64,000 nt of DNA from Oscarella lobularis (taxonomy: Eukaryota > Porifera > Homoscleromorpha > Homosclerophorida > Oscarellidae), in contig NC_089185.1 of assembly GCF_947507565.1 (NCBI RefSeq), positions 620,001-684,000 of the forward strand. The letters run 5' to 3'. The notes under the pieces are model-generated. The model searched no databases. It was not told where the DNA came from and worked only from the letters and a program-made list of their open reading frames with translations. Positions within the stretch are counted from its first letter, which is position 1. Every line of letters begins with the position of its first letter. This document shows positions 56,911-64,000 of this stretch, one piece after another. A program made the position numbers and the translations under genes.

Positions 56911-59900
56911 CTAGACATCGAAGTCGAGAACCAACAATTTTGTATCTTCTGTCCCGTTTCGGCTGCCAACTGCGCAAACAAGTTTTTTGTCACTACACTG
57001 CACTCTCCATACAACGCCACCTAAACAACACAGAAAAAAGACTCCTGACTCCTGCTTTCGGAGACTCTTTTCTCTTACCACTCCCTCCGCTGTCCAGCTG
57101 CACCAGATTGCGAATAAACTCGCCCGTTTTGATGTCCCATAATTTGACTGTACCGTCGTCGGAGCTGGTCACCACGAAATTTTCGCTGAATTGCAGAGAC
57201 GTTACAGCACTGTGATGTTTATTCGAGCCCTGAAGAGTATGCAGACAATATCCAGTGTTGATATTCCACACCTGAGAGCGAACCAATCAAATGTCTCCCC
57301 TTTTTTTTCCAGACTCAAACTTGCCTTCACAGTTGAGTCTGCATTTCCAGACACCAAAATATTGTTCTTGAGTTCCATTCCGCTTGTCAGCGACTGGTGG
57401 CCTAGCGTTGAAACAGACTCGCATTTCGCGTACTTTGATCTGCGCGCATGGGAGCTCCTTTACCCACTAAAGTATGAACGCAATTTCCGCTTTCGGCATT
57501 CCAAACGCGAATCGACGTATCGAGCGAACCGCTAACGATGTGAACACCATCGAACTAGATACGCAGAAGAAGTGATGGAAATAATTGTGGTACGGACGAA
57601 TGAAGTCACCTGCAACGAGTAAACTCGATTCGTGTGACCCTGCAGCGTATGCAGACATTGCTCCGACTCTGGATCCCACACTTTGACAGTGTAATCATAG
57701 GAACCGCTGACGACTTTTTTGCCGTCGTACTGGACGCTATAGCACGGACCTATCTCCGCATCGTTCAACGGTCTATCGCGTCTTTCTCACCATCTCACTG
57801 CGGCCATGTGACCAACGAGAACGTGCGTGCATTGACTCGTTACGATGTCCCACACTCGCAGCGTGGCGTCGCGAGATCCGCTCACCACCGTCTGCCCGTG
57901 CATTGCCATGCAACGAACTGTCGACGAGTGGCCGTGGAGAGTGTGAATGCAATTGCCAGTCTCGCCATTCCAAACCTCATAGAAGGAAAGAAAACAAGAG
58001 TTACTCAAGATTACATTCAGGTCAGGTCTCCATCTGAACGTTTTTAAGGAAGTACGCCTATCTCTAATTCTTTGTGCGCCCTACCTTGAGAGTTCGGTCT
58101 GTTGATCCGCTGACGATTGTGTTTCCGTCGAACTGGGCACACCATACGCCTCCCGTATGCCCGGTTAGAGTTCGAAGTTGCTAAATCAGGAAGATGAGCC
58201 ACGATGGACACAGCTATACGAAACCGGAGCTCACTTTTCCCGTTAATGCGGACCAAATTTTTAGCGTCGTGTCGTCAGATCCGCTTACTATCTTGTTGCC
58301 GTGGAACTTGAGACACGTTATCTGAAAAGGCAACGTCTAGAGATATGATTTTTTCCCTCCACGCCCGACGTTCATACCACGTGATCATCGTGTCCTTTTA
58401 AAATCTTAGGATTCTTTAGAGCTCCGTGCTGCCAGTTCCATTCAATTCTACTCTTCGTCAAATATACCTAAAATTCAAAAACGAATTCAAACAATTTCGC
58501 CAGTCGATCAGCGTGGAACAAGAACCTGCTTCCATGACTTCACTATGAGTTTTCTTCGGCTCGTCGTCTTATTCATAATAGAGCTGTCAATGTTATGCAA
58601 TCGACATTTTTCTTTCCAAAGTCTACAACAGACGAGCCAAACCAATTATTTGGGAGTACACCCAAGGCAATTGGTTTTCCTCACAGATTATCGTCACACA
58701 ACGCCTTCCAATAGCGACACGTCTGCGCGGCGCGGAGAAGATCGTCTGGCTCCAAATACGACAAGACAATAAAGGCGAGTTCCTTTGGTAGCAGCGAAAT
58801 GAAATCTCTTTGGAATTGCGGTTCGATGATTCCTAGCAAGAATCTCTGCAGCGAAGCGTCGCATCTAAAGAGAGAAGATGTAAATTCACTTTAATAAGAT
58901 TTCTTGATTTCTCACCGATTGACGAGTTCATCCAGTGCGGTACGCCTCTGCTCTCTCGTCCATTCGTTAAACATTCGAAACCACGTTTCCGCATTTTCCG
59001 CCAAGGGAACCGTGCACCGCTTCTTCAGCGGCGTCATGGGAACCGAAAACGACAAGGACGGTCCGCTAAAAAATCAAAAATAGGATAAATATCTTCTATT
59101 TATTAATTTATTTGTTAGTTGCTCACGTGAATGATCCTGTCGATTCCAATCGATTTCGTTTCTTTTCCGAATCGCTACAAGGACTATCGACAGGTGATAG
59201 ATCCCTTTTCCGTCTCTAAAAAACCACCAAAGTCTCAAAAATAGTTTTCCATCTCATTTTTTTCCTTCCCCGCCTACCCAATTTGAGCCCGTTGCCGTGG
59301 CGACCATCCAAGTGGGCGATCCACTGTCTCCCCCTTCTGGTGTCTCCGCATCTGGAGTGCCGGTGAACTCGAGTTCTCGATGAGCGTTTCGACGACGCGC
59401 GCGAAGTTGCCTCGGCGTCATTTCTCGCTTGTTCTCAGAACGAAAATACATCCTAAACGAAAGAGCGGGCGGGGGTGGGGAGGGGGAGGAGGGGGAGAGA
59501 AAGACGTCACACAAACTTCACCGAACGAACTGGGAAGCGCTTAGGATGCGGAGGCGTGTGTTTGCGTTTTTGGGTCATCTGGGGAAAGCTACCCTAGGCG
59601 GAAGTGAGCCCAAGGAGACGCTATCGAAATCTCGTATGTGTTCCCTAGAGACACGGGGGGAGAAGAAAGGGGGGCTCCTTTCTCGAGGACAGAGACTAGA
59701 ACCGCGCACGGGATTCGACACCGCAAAGGATGAGGGACACATCCTGGCTTCAGTGCGACCCTCCCTCCGTCGCGCCAAGGATTCGTGCACCATAGCAGCT
59801 ACGTCGAAAAGTCTTAGGCTCGTTACTGGTCGAACGAAATCCCGCGCGTTTCGATTTAGAAAGAAATGTGTGTGATGACTCGTCGCGATTTTTGTTTTCT

Positions 59901-60213
59901 TTTTTTCGTTTGCGAAATCTCTGTCTGACTCACCGAATCGAATCGACGAACGTTCGCGTGACGCCTTGCACTTTCATTAGATCGACGATCTCTCCAAAGG
60001 GGCCGTTTCGCTGTCGAGAAAAACGATGTGAGATGAGATCGGGGGCGGAAACGGGCGCGAGATGACGAGAGAAGGGAAGAAAGGACGCCGCCCCTCTCTT
60101 GCTCGCTCGCTCACCTCTCGATAGTCGACTATTGCCAGCGCTCTCGCCGGTTTCATGCCGGTGACGGCGATTAGCTGATCGGGCGACGCCGCGTTGATAT
60201 CCAATTTCTCCAT
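56911..60213 (-). CDS. FBXW7: FBXW7 F-box/WD40 ubiquitin-ligase receptor with N-terminal helix-hairpin-helix
   Basis: FBXW7 is the SCF substrate receptor that binds phosphodegrons of cyclin E, Notch, Myc and others. Exons 60213-60115 ([20 protein letters not shown]..., 33 codons) and 60010-59934 ([17 protein letters not shown]...) form a ComEA-like helix-hairpin-helix. The second ends CG|GTGAGT in phase 2 and joins in frame to 59452 (polypyrimidine tract, TTTAG|G), which starts [15 protein letters not shown]. An NLS-like RRKRD, MTPLKKR, the dimerisation helix and the F-box follow ([36 protein letters not shown]). Eight WD40 repeats come next, with [17 protein letters not shown] and [11 protein letters not shown] holding the Arg equivalents of human R465, R479 and R505. 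The end is [20 protein letters not shown]. Human FBXW7 has no helix-hairpin-helix. An internal ATG at 59451 could give a form without it. Confidence 0.96.
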
Positions 60214-60556
60214 GCCGTCGTCGAATCGACTTTTCCGCGCGTTACGATAGCCTCGACGTGTCCGATCGCTTCTCCGGTCGTCTGTTGACGGCAACGGAGC
60301 CCGCGAGAAGGGAAAACACGAGAACGCTATTCAGGAATGTCGATTTAGTGTGTGGGTAACCCTCCCTCTGCGAACATGCGCAGTCGACAATGAGAAGTTT
60401 GAAGCCACGTGGCGATTTGGTGACGCGAAATCTACGGCGCCAATGCCACAACGCGCGAATTCTTTGAGACGTCTCGCAAAACGCTTTCTTTCAGTTGACA
60501 ATGGTGTAGACGCAACGTCTTTAGCTAAACGCTTTCACTCCCGGATTACACGTGCG
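60214..60556. promoter_or_regulatory. Divergent promoter region, FBXW7 / CHCHD7
   Basis: 343 bp between divergent ATGs. It contains GAACATGCGCAGTCGACAAT (60373-60392), in which TGCGCA is an NRF1-type core. NRF1 sites are typical of mitochondrial and housekeeping genes, so this may drive CHCHD7 (inference). A longer open frame on the - strand at 60242-60451 shows no family marks. Confidence 0.45.
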
Positions 60557-60917
60557 ATGGCACAGTGGGACGACGCGGCGAACAATCCGTGTCTAGAGGT
60601 GAAATGGCGCCTGCAAACCGCATTCTGAATGCGTATTTTAAGGCAGCAAAGGCATCGTATAAGTGCCTAAACGACAACGGATACGATCGCGTGAAATGCG
60701 CCGATTTCTTCGAAGCGTACAAGAGATGCAAGAAAGATTGGGTCGGTAATGGGTTCTTCTTACTGCGAATCGAGGTAACGAGAGAGTCCATTCGTTGCAG
60801 AACAAGGCGAGAGCCTACAATCGAACGAAGGGACTACCCCCACTCAAACCGAGCGAATTTCGACAAATGACAGATCCGAATAGCTATTCCGTCGACGAGA
60901 AGGCGAATGAATCGTAG
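60557..60917 (+). CDS. CHCHD7: CHCHD7/COX23-like twin CX9C protein
   Basis: Three exons (60557-60598, 60643-60741, 60801-60917) join in phase to 85 aa. Twin CX9C proteins are imported into the mitochondrial intermembrane space by the Mia40 relay; CHCHD7/Cox23 takes part in copper delivery for cytochrome oxidase. The motif spans two exons: C(LEAAKASYK)C then C(ADFFEAYKR)C, each with nine residues between cysteines, preceded by NNPC as in CHCHD7 and followed by KKDW. No presequence is present, as expected for this class. The basic tail (NKARAYNRTKGLPP) resembles human CHCHD7. The reading frame is too short for a single-exon search and appears only after splicing. Confidence 0.86.
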
Positions 60918-60964
60918 ACTTCACGTCTTCGGTAAAGACATTTAATTAACTTTCTGACGTAATT

Positions 60965-60970
60965 AATAAA
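60965..60970 (+). terminator. Poly(A) signal AATAAA of CHCHD7
   Basis: A canonical AATAAA lies 48 bp after the CHCHD7 stop, within an AT-rich stretch (60940-60990). The convergent channel gene stops 92 bp further on. Confidence 0.6.
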
Positions 60971-61062
60971 TAATTAATTAAGTGATGGCTTCATCCTTGT
61001 CTCTTTCTTTCGTGTCCTATAGGTTTTTAACTGCATGTGTCAGAGAAAACTTATGATAATAA

Positions 61063-62598
61063 TTATAGATTTTTTGTTTCGTCATTTGATTTTGGCATGT
61101 CTTCTTTCTTCTTATCTTTGCCTTTGGATATCACTGAAACAGCAATAACGGGGTCAATAGGAAACAGACCGCCAGTTGCCACTTTATGTAGGGTTAGAAC
61201 TGCCACAATTATGATGAGCAGTGACGCTAATGCAGCTAATGCAATACCTATGTACAATGACACGGTTGACTTGGTCGACGTAGCATATACAATAAAGCTG
61301 CTTGCCAATGAAGCCATTGACATCGTGTAGGCCCAGTAGCTGAGAGAAAACGGCGTGTCTTTGACAAAAAGTAACAGATGTCGAACAAGCGATAGGAAGA
61401 TGAACAAGGAAATGAAATTAAAGGATTTAGCCAGAAAATTCATCTGCTTGTCAGGTGTCAGTTGAGTCTGCGCCAATGCAGCAGCCGAAGGTGGGGCGAC
61501 AAAGAGAAACAAGATGGGATGCAGGGAAGAATCAAGGGCTTGGAATTTTGTAGTTTTGGCTTCACGAGAATCTTGGGATGGGGTACCCTGATGGCCTCTG
61601 GATATAGCTTGATAAATCGATATGAAGACGAGAAGATAATAGAGAGTTCCTACGGCAAAAAGCAAAATACCTATTTCTTCAAGGCCGACTTGTGCAGCGA
61701 GATTGGCCCCAATGAAATTTCCGATAACTGCCATCTGATAGGCTGGATTTCCTGATTGAAGACTCCTCTTCCGGCTGTACATCCACGCACCATACAGGTA
61801 CAGCTCCAGCACAAACAGCGGCGTCATCACAAAAAAGAAGACAATTTTCATATACAGCTAGTGAAGAAAAAATTGGAACAATGTCTCCATCTAACATCTT
61901 GAACACTCACGTGGTCCAGTGAATTTTCTTCAGCAAGTTGCGTCTAGCAAGAAATCGGCGAAATTATTGATATCATATATTATGGTGACATATACATTAT
62001 ATACCTGGTTGGTCATATTTTTACTTTGACTCTCTGAATTCCCGATAATAAATCGCTGCGGCGTCGCAAGCAGGAGCAGCATCGCAGCGATGAAAGGCGC
62101 GGCGAAAAAATTGACTCGAAGCGGATGTATGAACTCCCTGTAAACGGCGCCGGACCAACGAATTCCCTTTATGACGTAGCAGATGGTCGACGCAACGAGA
62201 ACGAGGAGTCCGACGATCCACAGCACTTCGTTGATGAACGACGGAATTCCGAAGCGACGCGTCATTTCGGAGTGGGCGAGGATTTTCCAGAGGCCCGCTT
62301 GACCGGCGAGGCCGAGCGAAACGCCGAACACGACTACTTTGAAGCGAAGAACAAAGGACCATTCTTCGTCTTCGACGATGCCTTTTGCGTCCGTTCGCAA
62401 TTGATCGAGCTCGGGGCCTTCCAACGTGCCGAGAAAGCGGTCTTCGGTGACGCCTTCCGTCAGGCGGAGCCATCGAGAGAAGCGACGACGCAACGGGAAG
62501 TTTATCATCGACATCATCGCTGTCAGCGGCGGCGGATCGGGCAACTCTTCGATCTTGTCCGGCTCTTCGAGCTCCTTGCGCTCTGTCGCGTCGGTCAT
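61063..62598 (-). CDS. SLAC1/TDT-type anion channel, copy A
   Basis: Three exons: 62598-62005, 61947-61915 (11 codons, TQLAEENSLDH) and 61857-61063, about 474 aa. The family (plant SLAC1/SLAH, bacterial TehA, fungal Mae1) forms trimeric ten-helix anion channels or dicarboxylate transporters. Visible marks, in SLAC1 order: FGVSLGLAGQAGLWKIL, REFIHPLRVNFFAAPFIA, MTPLFVLELYLYGAWMYSRK, NPAYQMAVIGNFIGANLAAQ, LFAVGTLYYLLVFISIYQ, HPILFLFVAPPSAAALAQ, FSLSYWAYTMSMASL and FPIDPVIAV. The N-terminus (MTDATERKELEE) is cytosolic, and the C-terminus is Lys-rich. An in-frame upstream ATG at 62709 would add 37 residues and start almost at the stop of copy B; I prefer 62598. Introns show that it is a host gene and not bacterial contamination. 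Substrate unknown. Confidence 0.9.
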
Positions 62599-62715
62599 CC
62601 TAGTTTCTTCCGTTCGCTTTTCCGTTCGGGGGGTTAGGTGCATATAGGCTAAGCGCGCATGTGTAGCTAGCATACCATAGCTTGCAAAAATAACAACATG
62701 TGCTTTCATTTGCTT

Positions 62716-64000
62716 CTACACAGTCGACTCTCTGTTCATATTTGTTTCATTCTCTCTGCTCTTGCTTTGCTGCGTGGCTACGTGTATGACAGGATCATTA
62801 GGCAGCAAGTCAGTCACCAATGCCTTATACACCGTCAGTATGGCCACAATCAATATTACAGCTGTTGCTAGACCTGCTAATATTAGGCTGAAATACAACG
62901 CCACGTCTGACTTTGTTGTCGTTGCATACTCAATTGCACCGCTCCCAAGTGCAGCCATTGGAAACGTATAGGCCCAGTAACTGACAGTGAACGGTGTATG
63001 TTTCAAAAATAGAATCAGACAGTGAAGAAGAGACAGGAAGAGAAATAAAGAGATGAAGAAAAACGATTTGGCGAGATGATCCATCTGTTTGTCAGACGTC
63101 AGCTGGGTTCGAGCCAAAGCAGCAGCAGACGGCGGAGCAATGAATAGAAACAAAATCGGATGTAGGAACGGTTCGATCGACCGGAACTTGCTGTGAGGCC
63201 GATGCACTGCATCTCTTCCGGCAAAGGAATCCCCGCCGACTTCTCTAGAAATGACCTGGTAAATAGAGATAAAAACGAGAAGATAGTACAGCGTTCCAAC
63301 GGCAAAGAAAAAGAGACCAATTTCGTCGAGACCAACTTGAGCAGCCAAATTGGCTCCAACAAAATTTCCTACAAGTGCTAGTTGATATGCCGGATTGCCA
63401 GATCGCAGTGTCCTCTTTTGGCTGTACATCCACGCGCCGTATAGATACAACTCAAGCACAAGCAGAGGCGTCATCACAACGAAGAAGAGCGCCTTCATGT
63501 AAATCTAAAAAATCGACCTTAGGACACCCGTTTGTAGACTATGTACGGTGTTACGTGATTAAGACTCAGATGAGTTTTTTCGTCAATTTCCAAAAAGGTC
63601 TAATTAAAATGCCCGTCATTTTAATTTATGTGCATAATTCACACGCTACTTATCACCTCCGAGTCGTTTAGGGTCTGATTGGTCTGATTGGTCGTCGTAG
63701 TTGCATTGCCGACGATCCACCGTCGAGGAGTCGCGAGGAGAAGCAGCAGAGCTGCTACGAAGGGCGCGGCGAAAAAATTCGCTCTGACCGGATGTATGAA
63801 CTCCCTTCGAACGCCTCCAGGCCAGCAAACTGCCTTGGCGATATAGAGAACGGTAGACGACGTCAGGACGACGATTCCGACGATCCACAGCGTTTCGTGT
63901 ACGAACGTTGGAATGCCAAAGCGTTTCGTTGCTCCGCTGTGGGAGAGGGACTTCCATAGTCCCGCTTGACCGCTAATACCGAGTGAAATCCCAAATAGGA
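62716..64000 (-). CDS. SLAC1/TDT-type anion channel, copy B (cut by window end)
   Basis: A second channel gene upstream of copy A with the same exon layout: an exon running off the window (64000-63657), a mini-exon (63599-63555, 15 codons) and a last exon (63504-62716). The two last exons are alike along their length (MTPLLVLELYLYGAWMYSQK, NPAYQLALVGNFVGANLAAQ, HPILFLFIAPPSAAALAR, FTVSYWAYTFPMAALG, LPNDPVIHVA), and both have the REFIHPVRANFFAAPFVA block. The mini-exon and the C-terminal tails differ strongly. This is a tandem duplication with diverged hydrophilic ends. The stop lies 117 bp before the ATG of copy A. The 5' part is missing from the window. Confidence 0.9.

Noticed and set aside
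62599..62709. Start of channel copy A at the upstream ATG 62709
   Set aside because: The extra residues are not conserved in character and would place the start 7 bp from the stop of copy B. It remains possible but is less likely than 62598.
61063..64000. Bacterial contamination as the source of the SLAC1-type genes
   Set aside because: Both copies are spliced, with matching mini-exons, and lie beside animal genes.

Overview
The window is nuclear DNA of an animal, very probably a sponge. Evidence for an animal: genes are split by many short GT-AG introns (about 35-100 bp), and the gene set includes Metazoa-type families (a Runt-domain factor, a Still life/TIAM Rac GEF, an ezrin/radixin/moesin protein, a cytoplasmic tyrosine kinase, FBXW7). 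Evidence for a sponge-like lineage: a single RUNX with old features, very dense gene packing, two flagellar axoneme genes (SPAG17, RSPH3) and plant/bacteria-type SLAC1/TDT channels. I suspect a homoscleromorph (Oscarella-like), but that is a guess from compactness and cannot be proven from the sequence.

Layout. 1-583: PGAP3 3' flank with a tRNA-like, hairpin-rich element. 584-19102 (- strand): a tight head-to-tail array in transcription order tandem-AAA+ ATPase, SPAG17, annexin, acid sphingomyelinase, PH-tyrosine kinase, PGAP3, with only 57-174 bp between one stop codon and the next ATG. 19170-19930 (+): SAP18, starting 67 bp from the divergent ATPase gene. 20035-30298 (-): UTP20. 30444-37440 (-): Still life/TIAM GEF, 145 bp upstream of UTP20. 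37527-40039 (+): SLC5 sodium symporter. 40204-41914 (-): SPT3/SUPT3H. 41915-44336: a 2.4 kb GC- and CpG-rich gap, the longest here, in front of RUNX (44337-46719, +). 47362-49087 (-): CHORDC1. 49287-50937 (+): GPR143-like receptor with an apparent one-base frameshift. 51308-54297 (-): ERM protein. 54666-56712 (-): RSPH3. 56911-60213 (-): FBXW7 whose first two coding exons add a helix-hairpin-helix. 60557-60917 (+): CHCHD7. 61063-64000 (-): two tandem SLAC1-type anion channel genes, the second cut by the window edge.

Most neighbours share no pathway, so the packing looks like compact genome architecture rather than functional clustering, although SPAG17 and RSPH3 both serve motile cilia and ERM, TIAM and the PH-kinase all act at the membrane/cortex. 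Gene models were built by hand from splice signals, reading-frame phase and protein similarity from memory. Exon-exact models are given for the kinase, annexin, SAP18, SLC5, RUNX and CHCHD7; the largest genes (UTP20, TIAM, SPAG17) are given as spans with landmarks, and TIAM and SUPT3H lack a resolved start codon.
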